Below, piece by piece: positions 25,949-36,863 of a stretch of 64,000 bases of DNA. The stretch is from Cloeon dipterum (lineage: Eukaryota; Arthropoda; Insecta; Ephemeroptera; Baetidae): NCBI RefSeq assembly GCF_949628265.1, contig NC_088788.1, positions 15,066,001 through 15,130,000 of the forward strand. The letters are read 5' to 3'. Below the pieces are notes generated by a model that saw only the letters and a list, made by a program, of their open reading frames with translations, was not told the origin of the DNA and made no database searches. Both the position numbers and the translations under genes were made by a program. Each line of letters starts with the position of its first letter. Position 1 is the stretch's first letter.

Positions 25949-28900
25949 GTGAGTGACCTCTGTGTTTTTGCTTGAATTTGGATTGTGACATGGTTCTGCA
26001 GAAATCTCTCGAAATCTGCCACAGAAAAAAAGATGAAAAAATTCCCCTCTTTGTTTCAAAGCGGAGAGTTCATTGCCCACAAGCAGCCAATTTGCGCTCA
26101 ATTTGCACCCCCTTGAGACAAAAGATGCAAATTCCCTCTTCAGTCTCGCGTTACTCATTACATTAGAAAGGTCCCTTTTCCGCGACAACACCTCGTCAGC
26201 CCGGCACCCCGACTCAATTATGATAATGAATGTGACGCGTAGTATGCAGTATCGGGCAGCCAAATTGTTTATAACCTTTTCCAGCGGGGCACGCAATTAA
26301 ATCGGTCACAATGCTTGTGTGCGTTCCGATATCTGGAACACGGGCAGGTTTCCCGCAGTACGCCCCCCGCCCCGCGCGCGCCTCTCTTGCCCACACGGCG
26401 TGCCCCCGACATCATATGGGAGAGCGTGCTGCCAAGCGCACGGTTCAGACTCCGTCACCGTGATATTGGCTCGGCTGCAAACGCATTAAGATTGATGGTG
26501 ACGCAATAATCAGAATGGATGCTGTCAGTCGGGGGGCTGCGTGCAGCCCTAATTGTGACATTAACACAAAACCTCCAATCCACTCCCGAAGGTTCGGGAT
26601 CTACTCGGGGACAAATGTTCAGAATGCTGCGGTATTTCATCGTGATATTTCTTAAAGATGATCGATTCATAAAAAGAAAAACACTTCTCCAAGTTTATTC
26701 TAATTTACTTCGTTCACATACGATGCTTCGAAGGAAAAGCCGTGCACGAAATCCATATTCACGTGAAAATGTATGAGTGCGATGTTGAATCAAACATAAA
26801 ATTGTGATACGGGAATCAAAATTGCGATTTCGTGTTCGACGCACTCTTGAGTGCACTTCACCATATGAGAAACGTGGCACAAAGGAATAAGAGTACCAAA
26901 GCATGCGATCCACTCGCTCGTTTTCATCTTTATTTCTCTTTCCCTGGGAAAGTGCGTGAGTCCTTTGTGCAGGAAAAACGCGAAATTTGCAAATGGTTTT
27001 CTCTCTGACACAATTTAGCCGCGTAGCGTGTGTGTTTTCTTTCGCGTGCGGATTACAGTCCTTTGTGATGGATCCCCCTTCAGGTACATCCTATCTCTAG
27101 ATTCAATAAAAACAAAAATGCTTTGAACCGAACAGAGTCTCCTCCTCTCAATAAGCCGCTTGCATGTCCCTTTGTCCGCTATCTTTGTCGGGCGAGAGCA
27201 GCAGGTCACGTGAGAATCATCAGACAGACGGTCGCTGTAATGCACCGTGTCATTTTTAACCCAGTCGGACGGAGTGTGCGTTTCGCAAAAAAGCCACACC
27301 CCGCCGAACTGTTTTAGTCAACTATTAATGCACAGAGTTTGTGTATTCTCTCTAGTAAGCGGAAAAGTGGCGTGTATAGACGCGAATAAAATTGTCTACT
27401 CATCACACGGCAGTGACGGGCAAGTTGAGAGGCCCTCATGCCTTTCAAGAACGCCGCACTGTTGTTTGCTTCCGATTACACGTCGGCGTGGTTTAGCGTG
27501 AAACCGACCAAGGTCGAATAATATCTATGAAACACTGCTTAATTATTTAAGGCTAAATGCAAATTTAGATTAACTCGGTGTTCGTTCACGCGCTTTTATC
27601 ACTTTCATACTGTTGAAATATAGAGCGTTGTTCTGACAAGTAAATTGTTACTGCGCACACGAGATGTGCTTGTGCATTGTTGCAGCGTATCGATTATCTG
27701 ACTTCTCGTCTTCTGCGACAAAATGCCGAGTAAAAAAGGCCACGATCGTGCATCTGTTGCACTAGTATATTAAACATGTTTGCTGGCCAACCCAACTCAT
27801 GGAATGGAAACAGTTTGGTACGCGCCTCTCTGCCCCTCGTGACACGCGAGCAACCGCTGAATTATACTTGTAGAATAACCCATTGGAATAATCAAACGCG
27901 ATAATCTCAAGGGAAAGTTGCAACAATCATGTTGAATGAGAACAGTCAATCTTTTTCATGGGTAAAATATTCACTTCCACACATGTATCATAAACCTAGT
28001 TGGCATTTTTCAGCTAAAAAAATTGGTGCTCGGCTTTGATTTATTTTTCTGAGAAATTGACGTTATTTACAAAGATAAGATGTTGATCTAATTACATTTT
28101 TGCCACTTTCGTTATTTTTCCCACAATAGGAATAAAATCTATTTTAGCACTTTTCATTTTCAAGCTATTCTATAAAGTATTTGATTTATTTCGAGGGCTA
28201 AAACGAACAAGAGCTGAAATTTGAACTGTTTTAGAAAAATATCTGTATTTTACGGCAGTCAATCAATTTTTTCCAGCATCGAGTTAAAGACACCATTTTT
28301 TAATGTCTTTTAATTATTTTAAAAAAATGTATTTTGGCTGCAATGTGCAGATCTTAGCACGAAATAGTCAATCAAATTAAATTCTCAAGTCAAAACAATA
28401 GAGTGAATTTTTAGCTCAAAAAACCTAAACCAGATAATAACAGATGTATCAAGCGCTCACTGAAATATTTCAATTGCATTCAATATTGGAAGATACCTCG
28501 TCTCCACCATATGGAACAATGCACCTGAGGAATTCAGCCTGAACGAATGAATAACTTGTTCGCTTCTTTCGTCATTCACAATTCAAATTCTTTCTACGAA
28601 GCACAATCATTCTTAAACGCATTTATGAGCGCAACATCGTTCCGTTCGACCTGAATGTTCATTCAAGCGTGTTCAAGCCGTGTGCGTCACAGGATTCTGC
28701 TCATGACAACAGGGATGATCATTAAAAACATTGCCCGGTCGCGATTTACGTTGTGTTCCGCTTCCAGACGCCGAACGTGCTTTCCTCTTTTCTGCGAGCA
28801 GCTCCGCCGTCTAAATTGCGCACTTGGAGAAACACACAGAGTGCAGGCCGAATGCGAGGGCCAAGGTGCGTGCGCTCGTGGTTCAGCTGTCAAAAAGGGC

Positions 28901-31884
28901 TGGAGTTACTGCCTCTCATTACGGGAAACTGCCTCGCTGGCTCAGGCAGAACGTGGGCAGTCGTTATCACGCGGACCACCGAGGCAGAAATTGCGAATGG
29001 GCTAATTAAAGTGGCCGGTCGTAAGCAGTGCGGTGAAAATGGGATCTCTCAGGCGGCAATTCCGACTGCCTCCACAGCTGCAAATTCAATGGCAAGTTAA
29101 TGGGGAACTGATTGAATGCCTTACAAAGAAACTGTTACGATAATTAAGAGAATTGGCCCTTTCTTCTCATTTCTATTAGAATAAATTTGGTACTCCACCT
29201 TGCTTGGTAACACAAATCTGTATATATGAGAAACTCATGAATATCTGGAACATATCTTGAAAGCGCAGTGATGAAGTGAAAAAGTATAGTTAATTGTTTT
29301 TATATACAATAACTATGCAACTTATCAATTCCCTGTCATTAAAAAATATTAATTTTCTAACACTTTCTAGGGGGGCATTCTCATGCAACACAAGCAAAAT
29401 CTGCAACAAAATTATAAATTTTCGAAACATTTCCAGCAAGCACTGGAACGAACTGAAAAATCGTAAAAAATATGATTTTTATACTATTTTTCAGTTTGTT
29501 TCAGTGCTTGCTCGATGTGTAGAGAAAATGATTTTTTCCAGATTTTATGATCTCTCACATTGGTTGTTGCGTGAGAATTCACTTTGGAAAGTGCGAGTAT
29601 ATTCAACATTTTTTAAAATTATTTTTTAATACTCTTTTAATGTCACCAAATTGTTTCAGTTGTTTAACTTTAGGCTTTGGTGCAGACGCAGACACAGGGA
29701 TTTTATTTTCAAAATGACTTTATTGCAATATGTCGTGAAACACGTGCGGCATAATAAGGGAGTTTTTTTTTATCAAACTGTTGCTCTCAACTTATCGCAA
29801 TGCCATTTAAAGCGCTTTAAATGTCAAAAAGCACGACCTTTTCCGATTGCCCAACATTGTCTCACATTATAATGGCGTGGGTGGCAGAGATTTCCGAGGC
29901 GATGTAGTGCCGCGGGGAGTCCACGGCAACACACCCTTTCAAAAAGTGGCACCGCTGACGCAGATATTGACTGGTGCCCATACGCTGCGCAAGTTATGTT
30001 TATGACTTGCCGAGCGGCGCGTGTGTGCGCTCGAGACGTGGCCTTCGCCCACGCTCATACGTGCAGAAATGTATACACTCGTGTCGTTTTTCCTCCTACA
30101 AGGTGTTAGCGGCGTAAATAGGCCACGGCTATGAATTTCGGTCTACGAGATCCACAGCGAAAATTGTTTGCTTGCGAATTTTTTTTCATCCGCTGAGCAA
30201 CCCGTTGGGGCGGATCGATAATATAATTTGCGGCCGCTTCTGGGTACTTCCCTGGGGACTCTCAACTTTTCAATAAATTTGCTTCCGACGTAAAAGCTTT
30301 TCCCTATTCGCCCCATATGATGTGCCAGCAAGCGAAACAGATGCTTCATGGAACAACCGGTTTAGTTGGAATAGAGGCAGAGCGCGTAATTTTTTATTAT
30401 CACTTTCCACGAAAATATGCGCTGGTGGTGGCATTTTGAAGAGTCATTAAAAATGTAGCAGTTCGTGCCATTGGGAGGTTAATGCTCTTCACGGAAAGCA
30501 ATCAAACACACCTAATACACTACAGTTCGGACGCACGGAGAGGATGTGGGACGAGACACAATTACCGCTATGGCGACAGACATATAAGTCTCCTTCGACT
30601 AGGCCTGGTGTAATGAAGTGTGCGCGCGGTAATTGAATCCGGTCCAGCTGGCACGCACCCTTATACTTAATTCGATGACTCGCGAAACCTCCCTCCCAGT
30701 CGATGCAATTCCTTACCGCGGCGGCGACAAATAATTGCACGCAGGCGCCTTCTGGCTGGCACCAAACTTTGCCGGATAATTAGGTTCCTGCAACTCAAGT
30801 TCCGTTGATGCCAATCTGCGTACTTGCCTGCTCTTTTAAATTTTCATCCCTTTCCTCGCGGGTCGCACTTTGCGCTTTGGAGCGTGAAATATTTAATGCT
30901 TGTCGACTCACTCTACGCGAACTTTCACGGAAATGTCGAGCGGCTGATAAAGAGAGTAATTTGGAGCGTATATTCACGGACCCGCTTCGGCAGCTTGTCA
31001 GCTGCTATTCATGCAACTCGTCGAACTGTGCTGATTTCTCACTCCAATCGGTTTTCGCCTCCGGGAGTGTTTGCTGAGGAAAGTGTCTCTTTGATAAAGA
31101 TTACGCTTTTGAGTGAGTGTGCAGTAGATGGCAGGAGAGGATGGCACAAAAGCTCGATCTCTAACGATCAAAACCTTTGAACAGAAATCTCTTTTTACTC
31201 CTTTATGCAAAAATATAAAGAATTGGTGGCTAAGCGGAACGTGAAAACGTCGAATCAACTTTTTGTTTCACGCGTTTATGCAGATCCTGCCTGTCATTTT
31301 GTGCCTTTGTTCGTGTAATTTAATTATTGTATTTTTCCGACTGTAATGTATGAATCACGAGCAATAAACAACAATATAATATATAAGAGTGAATTGAATT
31401 GCAGAGAAAAATTATATCAAATGCTTTCGTACTGTAAAACTAGCTGTTTTGGGCCAATCATAAAGAGAAACGATCAGTGGCAGGATCTTGTCAACCCCGT
31501 CGAACTCATCCTCCCTGTGACATAACTATTCCTAGACCAAAATTCCATCTTTTCTTTCGAGCAATAAAAAGTTAAATTATATGCTCTACATGTAATAAAT
31601 ATTTATTATTACCGTTTCATTACAGATATGAAAAATTAAAATTTTGCCTAGAAAAGAAAAAACTTCCTTCAAGCTGTTACTGCTCTCCAATTAACCTCAA
31701 AATACCACGAACTAAATTTTTTGCCTATGTAAAACGAGCTATAAACTATCTTAAGGAAAAGAAATCAAGGGGGTTATTGTCTAATTTTTATTTTTATTTT
31801 GTCAAGTAGAATCATGTCACAATTCAGAATTTTAAGTTAAATGAACTAATCAGAAAGGAAACTAAAATTGCAATCTGTTCGCAG
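25949..31884 (+). other. Putative leader intron / intergenic DNA
   Basis: No protein-coding gene recognised. If the donor at 25,949 joins the acceptor at 31,884, this whole segment is the first intron of the membrane-protein gene. GC-rich pockets occur at 26.3-26.5, 28.7-29.1 and 30.0-31.0 kb. The segment contains the pri-miRNA-like hairpin at 29,417-29,529, listed separately. The acceptor CTGTTCGCAG at 31,875-31,884 is well formed. Confidence 0.4.
29417..29529. ncRNA. Long hairpin resembling a microRNA precursor
   Basis: Arms 29,435-29,461 and 29,486-29,512 pair over 27 bp with no mismatch apart from two G:U wobbles. Beyond one mismatch the stem continues into the loop (GTA-AAAA opposite TTTTTATAC). 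Outside the main stem, ACAT (29,427-29,430) can pair with ATGT (29,515-29,518), and ATTTTC (29,418-29,423) with GAAAAT (29,524-29,529), separated by small asymmetric internal loops. This imperfect basal stem, near-perfect 27-bp duplex and roughly 24-nt terminal part is the shape of an animal pri-miRNA. I do not recognise either arm as a known conserved insect miRNA. The hairpin folds on both strands, so strand is undetermined. A small foldback element is the main alternative. Confidence 0.45.
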
Positions 31885-31895
31885 AATAATCCAAA

Positions 31896-32795
31896 ATGCA
31901 CACGGTTGGCTTGCATTCAGCGCTGGCCATCAAGCGGCAGCGCAAGCGTCGCGAGGAGCAGAAGCGTGCGCGCGAACGCCGCTACTCACACGACAGCCAC
32001 GGCCACTCTACGCTGTCGCCGCGCAACAGCATAGTCAGTCTGGACACCGCAGGCCGCCACAAGCCACGCAAGCATCCCACCATGATGGACACGAAGGTGG
32101 TGACCAGTGTCGGCATGATGCACATCGGGGTCGTCTTCATCGTTTTCGGCGGCTTCCTCATCGTCTCGGGCATCCTGCCGGCGACGGACGACGACGCCAA
32201 CTTGAAAGGCAAGACCCTGTGGAACGAGCTGCTCTTCTCCGGGCTCTTCTGCCTCGTTGTCGGCATCTTTCTGATCATCCTCAACCATTTCGTGTCCAAG
32301 CAGGCCGACGACGACCTCAACAGTTACGTGACCAACCAGCTGAACAGGTCCAAGTCTGGTCACAGACTGGTGCGGGACGCTGAGACGGGGAACATGTCGA
32401 CCCCGAGACGCCAGACGAGGGACGACAGCGCCAGCAGCCTGCAGCACAGCCAGGAGGGCAACATGGAGGACGCGGACCAAGTTGAGCCAGCACCCGTGCA
32501 CGGGTCCCACCACTCGAATCCGCACAAATCGCCCCTAAACTCCCCTCCACCCTGCATAAATGGCGAGCCTCCCCTGGAGAAGATCATTGAGGAGGACTGC
32601 AGCGAGTACTCGATCGCGTCCAGCAGACGGCAGAGATTCTTCACCGAAAAGGGCGAGGAGGAGACGCGGTTGACCATGGACGCGTTCAACGACAAGGCGT
32701 CCACCAACAGCACCACCGGCAGCGTCAGCCCGACGACGCCGTCCGAAACGCGAGAGCTGCTGACCAGCCGCTCGATGAAGATGTACCGCATGTGA
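31896..32795 (+). CDS. Two-pass transmembrane protein (gene A), function unknown
   Basis: A single coding exon of 299 aa. The acceptor at 31,884 is 11 nt upstream of the ATG, so the 5' leader is spliced. Residues 12-29 are very rich in Arg/Lys/Glu, followed by a Ser/His-rich linker. Two hydrophobic segments at about 74-95 (HIGVVFIVFGGFLIVSGILP) and 112-132 (LLFSGLFCLVVGIFLIIL) are separated by a short acidic loop. The remaining 165 or so residues are polar, Ser/Thr/Pro-rich and probably cytosolic. There is no signal peptide. The layout (basic N-terminus, hairpin of two membrane helices, long tail) is like TMEM200-type proteins, but I cannot assign the family. The next gene on the same strand has the same layout and a similar first helix, suggesting a tandem duplication. 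Third codon positions are strongly GC-biased, unlike genes from 39.6 kb on. Coding status is well supported; function is not known to me. Confidence 0.8.
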   Translation: MHTVGLHSALAIKRQRKRREEQKRARERRYSHDSHGHSTLSPRNSIVSLDTAGRHKPRKHPTMMDTKVVTSVGMMHIGVVFIVFGGFLIVSGILPATDDDANLKGKTLWNELLFSGLFCLVVGIFLIILNHFVSKQADDDLNSYVTNQLNRSKSGHRLVRDAETGNMSTPRRQTRDDSASSLQHSQEGNMEDADQVEPAPVHGSHHSNPHKSPLNSPPPCINGEPPLEKIIEEDCSEYSIASSRRQRFFTEKGEEETRLTMDAFNDKASTNSTTGSVSPTTPSETRELLTSRSMKMYRM

Positions 32796-33227
32796 ACGGG
32801 CGTCGTTGCCTTCCTTTCGAGAGGTCGTGTTGCTTGAATAGCCTTTTATGCCGTCGTCAAGACGGCCGAGGCCGAACTGCTACGGAAACCGGGGGAACGA
32901 TGCCAGAGGGATCCCAGATTTTCAATTTTCTACTTCCGCTTCACGCTCGCGCTTTGCATTTAACAGTATTTGTTCTAGCGACGGTACAAGGCCTCCAACT
33001 GAATGGGGATTGATAATTGATTTGCATCTGGTCGATCGCAAATACTGCCCTTTACCACCATTCCAGAAGCACAAATTTACCAAGTATTCAGTTCAAGTTT
33101 GGTGTTCTAATCTCCGCGCAATCAAAATGATATTTCAAGTCCTTTCAGTGCCAATTTAAAACTCTCGCTGTTTCTCGTTGTTAATTATTTTTGTTGGGTG
33201 GCAAGAAAAATTAGCTTAGAGGTTGAT

Positions 33228-33247
33228 TTCCACAAGGCCTTGTGGAA
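33228..33247. repeat. Perfect 20-bp palindrome
   Basis: TTCCACAAGG followed by its exact reverse complement, no spacer, about 430 nt after the gene A stop codon and so probably in its 3'-UTR. It could be a dimer-binding site in DNA or a stem in RNA. A perfect palindrome this long is not expected by chance in 64 kb, though not impossible. Confidence 0.9.
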
Positions 33248-33394
33248 TTAAAATCGTAGCAAGCTGGACTGCCCTTCTTCGTCATTGATTTTCTGAGTGT
33301 CTTTTTTGTCACGTTTACGTGTGATATTCAAATACGGTGTATTTTAATCCACAAAGGTTCAGAGCATTTGCAAAGCGCATTCACTAACTGTAAA

Positions 33395-33400
33395 ATAAAT
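33395..33400 (+). terminator. Candidate poly(A) signal of gene A
   Basis: An AATAAA hexamer about 600 nt after the gene A stop codon, on the coding strand. Cleavage site not determined. Confidence 0.4.
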
Positions 33401-35524
33401 ATTACATAAAAATGGCAGCACCAGTCTCCTTTTGCTAAAAAAAACAATGAAAGTGTAGTTTTTAAGGAAATCCGTACCAAGTGCATTTGTCTGCTAAACA
33501 TTCATTGAATATATAAATATACTGTCTCAATTTGGAAAAGTGATGGAGAAAACGTTTTCTGATTATCTTCTCATGTTGTATTTAAAAGACTGATATTTCT
33601 ATTTAACGTGTATATTGACGCGATGACTTCCGCACTCAAAACGCATTGAAAATCACAGCGCACCGTCACCCTTGATTAATATCTACATTTGGATAATTCT
33701 ACTCCTACTGCGTCTCGTTAAATGTATTATCTTCGATGGAATCAATATGACAGTCGGAAATTGCGCAAATTTTGAGTCTTTAAATTACTAAAAAAATATA
33801 TCGTACCATATCTTTGCGATAAAAGAGTTGAAAGTTATAATTCGCTCGAATTCTACTGTTTTTGCATACAAATATTAAATACATTATGTACCGCGAAATA
33901 AATATACAATGATGTTATTTTATTACTCACACAGCTGTATATATGTGCGCTTGTACATTATAAAAATGCAAAGCATTCGATCTCACAAAATAGCCGATTT
34001 TTGTGTTTTAAGCTGTAGTCACCAGCTTTTACACGACCGTATAAACATATTTCTCTTTTAGAGGTAGATCAAGTGCTGGTAAGGAAATTTCCACTTTCTA
34101 TACCGAATCCCATGCTGTCATAGAGGATTTAATTTCATGTTTGCTGTGCTGATTTTGAAAATAATTTCCCTAGTGCTGCATTAGAACAAAAGAGGATTTT
34201 ATCTGCAACTCGCGTACAAAACACCCTTTTATGCTGTTCAGGCAATCACTAACCTCAGTCGCCTTTTAAGGTTCGAACATTAAATTCAATCAATTGGAGT
34301 GTGACCAGATATTTTATCCATTTAGCTATATCAGGAAGAAAAACTCGGTCGATTTCTTGATTTCCGCACAAACGATTTGCACTTGTATGATTTCTGTATT
34401 CTTTGCCCTGATCGATCCAATAAAGCATTTGACAAATACTCTCCACAAAAACGTGTATTTTTTCCAGACGTACTCATTTTCAGCCAGACTCCGGACGGTC
34501 TCATCTGCTTTCGAGGCAGTAAACATGCCTAGAGACGCACAAATAAAGTACAGCTTCTGGAATATTAAATTTTCTCGCTAAACCCTCGCATGATTCTCTC
34601 AGCATGCTATACTCCCAACGCTTAATGTTTGCCTGTGTTTGTGTATTTTAATGGTGCATCCATAAAGCCTCCAAATATAAATTAACCGACTAAAGCAGAT
34701 CAATAAACAGGCTCCGAGAACGAACACTCTTCTGGTTAAACAGAAACGTGAGAGCCGCGCGATGCTCTGGACCAGAGCTGGCGAGAGCTTCTGCCGATGA
34801 GCGCTCGTTCGGTGTAATTAAATTGCATAAGCACGCGATGAGCGTATAATTAAACTGATTAATGTGATCAATAAATACGGCAGTAATCTTATACGGCCGA
34901 GTGTGCAGTTAATACTCTATTGTTCATGGAAATCAAACAGAGAAGCGTTAAAGAATGCAGAATATCTCGCTGGTCTATGTAGGAAATGCATCATTGAAGA
35001 GATTTTACGAGGCTAAAAACTACTTCTGGTCCAAAGTACTTTTCTTGAGCTTTAATTTAGGTTCTTCTCCTCCTTCGTAGTTTCACGCAAAGAGCACTCT
35101 CTTCAACTTTCGTCTTCAAATAGCGTCGTCTCTGCTAATTTCCGGCACTCTCGTACATTTTCTTCTTCCTTTCATGCATAAGTTAACAGAGACGCATATT
35201 GCATTTTTAATGTGCGGAATTTGTTGCAGTTTTCTGTTGAACCCAGAGATTCCAAGGTAAATCACCCAAGATTTTTTCTAGGAGATATAATAACTGCCCA
35301 AAAATGATTCCTAAATAAAGTAGCCGCGAATAAAAACAAGTAAATATTATAACTAAAAATTGAAAAACGCTCACTCTCTCACTTAAGTAAGGAAGTAAAA
35401 AGTTACCCTGTACAAAAAGCCTTGCAAGCCTCCGAGCCCTGCCGATGCCTCCCCGTGGTGGTCGTGATTGAATGTCTGACTGCATGCTCGATGGCATACT
35501 TTTGCTCGAATTGCAGGAGTGACG

Positions 35525-36683
35525 ATGATTGGTGCCATGCCAGCAGTTGCCGTGAGGCATGAGAGGCGCAAGCAGGAGAAGAAGAAGACGCGCCCTGGCC
35601 ACCTCTACCTGGCCAACTATGCTAACAAGCAGGCCACCTCGTCGTCGCGCACGAGCTCGCCCTGCCCCAGCAGAGGAGGCAGCCCGAGTCCGGGCAGCGC
35701 CAACAGCCCGATCGTGACGACGCCGCCGCACGGCATCGACTCGCCGCAGACTGAGGAGTTTTACGTGTGCGCCAGGGTGTCCACCCTGCACGTCATCGTC
35801 GTCTCCTTCCTCCTCGGCATCATCCTCCTCATCGTCGGTCTCGTCCAGCTCAAACCGGGCGCCGACGCCAGCGATCACAGGTATCAATAATTCAATATGA
35901 ACATATTTTAAACAATTCGAACTGCTACCATTTAAAAAAATAAACGCAAGAGAAAATTAAAATTAGATTCATTGGTTTTTATACTAATTTCCCAAGCTAT
36001 TTTTTGAAAATATTCATCAGTTTAAAATGAATCAACTCAACAACTCTTGGTTCAAAGAATATAATTTAACAAGTATTTAAAAAATTTTAAAGTGTAATTT
36101 TGTTTACAGAGAACAAATTGCTGTTATACCAAAACTACCATAACTCTAACCGAACTAATTACAAACCACTCAAGTTCTCTGAGACTTATCACCCCCAAAA
36201 ATACGTGTTAATTTCAGATTCTACATCCTGGGCGCGGGCAGCCTGCTGCTGGGCCTCGGGACGCTGTTGTTGATGGCGCGGTGCGTGATGTCGCCGATCA
36301 GACGGTGTCTGCACAAACGACGGGCCCGGCTGCGGCGCCTGCGCAAGGAGGAGTCGGCGGCGCTGGCGCTGACAAAGGCAGCGGCTGCGCAGAACGGCAG
36401 CAACTCGAGCACGCCCGCGCAGCCGCACCAGCACCACCATCACCACTCACAGGCGCATAGGGCGTCGCACGACATCATCCAGGAGATGCCGTCTGCCGAG
36501 GAGCGTGCGGACGCTGACGTGGTGGTGGCGCCGACGGGCCGCAACGGTGCCACCCTCACGCAGAGCCAGAGCGTCAGCATCGAGATCGAGCCGCACAGCA
36601 GCAAAGACACGCTCGTGTCGACGGTCAAGTCGCCGTCCGAGAACGACCACCTGCACAAGAGGCCGTCGCTGGCCAAAACGTAG
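35525..36683 (+). CDS. Two-pass transmembrane protein (gene B), probable paralogue of gene A
   Basis: Two coding exons, 35,525-35,880 and 36,218-36,683, give 273 aa. The junction AG|A encodes Arg119, with donor CACAG|GTATCA and acceptor TTAATTTCAG|A. An acceptor at 35,516 lies 8 nt before the ATG, so the leader is spliced as in gene A. Residues 11-23 are Arg/Lys-rich, followed by a Ser/Pro-rich linker. Helix 1 spans about 87-108 (LHVIVVSFLLGIILLIVGL) and helix 2 about 121-140 (YILGAGSLLLGLGTLLLM). A second basic cluster (residues 145-165) and a 110-residue polar tail with a His tract follow. Helix 1 aligns with that of gene A (LH/MH, VV, F, G, LIV, GL/GI at matching spacing), and both turn after about 20 residues into a second Gly-rich helix. 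Common ancestry is likely; the family and function are unknown to me. Codon use is GC-rich like gene A. Confidence 0.78.
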
Positions 36684-36857
36684 ATCCTCTGGTGCTGGGT
36701 TACGCTCGGCCGCCGCTTTTCTCTCGCTAGCTCGCAGCCTCTGCGCGCCGTGACAAGTGCGCAGCGTGGACTCGCAAAAAACCTCTCGCCGCCACGCGAA
36801 ATCAAGTTGCTGGCGGCCAATTTTAAACGGAGCATTTAAATATGATATTTTAACTTG

Positions 36858-36863
36858 AAATAA
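36858..36863 (+). terminator. Candidate poly(A) signal of gene B
   Basis: AATAAA about 175 nt after the gene B stop codon, within AT-rich DNA, at the normal distance for an insect 3'-UTR. Confidence 0.6.

Larger units (their letters stand above)
32796..35516 (+). other. 3'-UTR of gene A and intergenic/leader DNA of gene B
   Basis: The segment begins with the 3'-UTR of gene A. A poly(A)-signal candidate lies near 33,395 and a perfect 20-bp palindrome at 33,228-33,247. The remainder is AT-rich without coding frames. A 27-nt segment at 35,230-35,256 is flanked by an acceptor-like TTGTTGCAG and the donor AAG|GTAAAT, and could be a leader micro-exon for gene B, weakly supported. The acceptor for gene B's first coding exon ends at 35,516. 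Confidence 0.45.

Noticed and set aside
31868..32525. 171-codon frame in another frame and 179-codon antisense frame over gene A
   Set aside because: These are shadows of the GC-rich gene A exon. Their residues are those expected from out-of-frame reading of Arg/Ser-rich codons.
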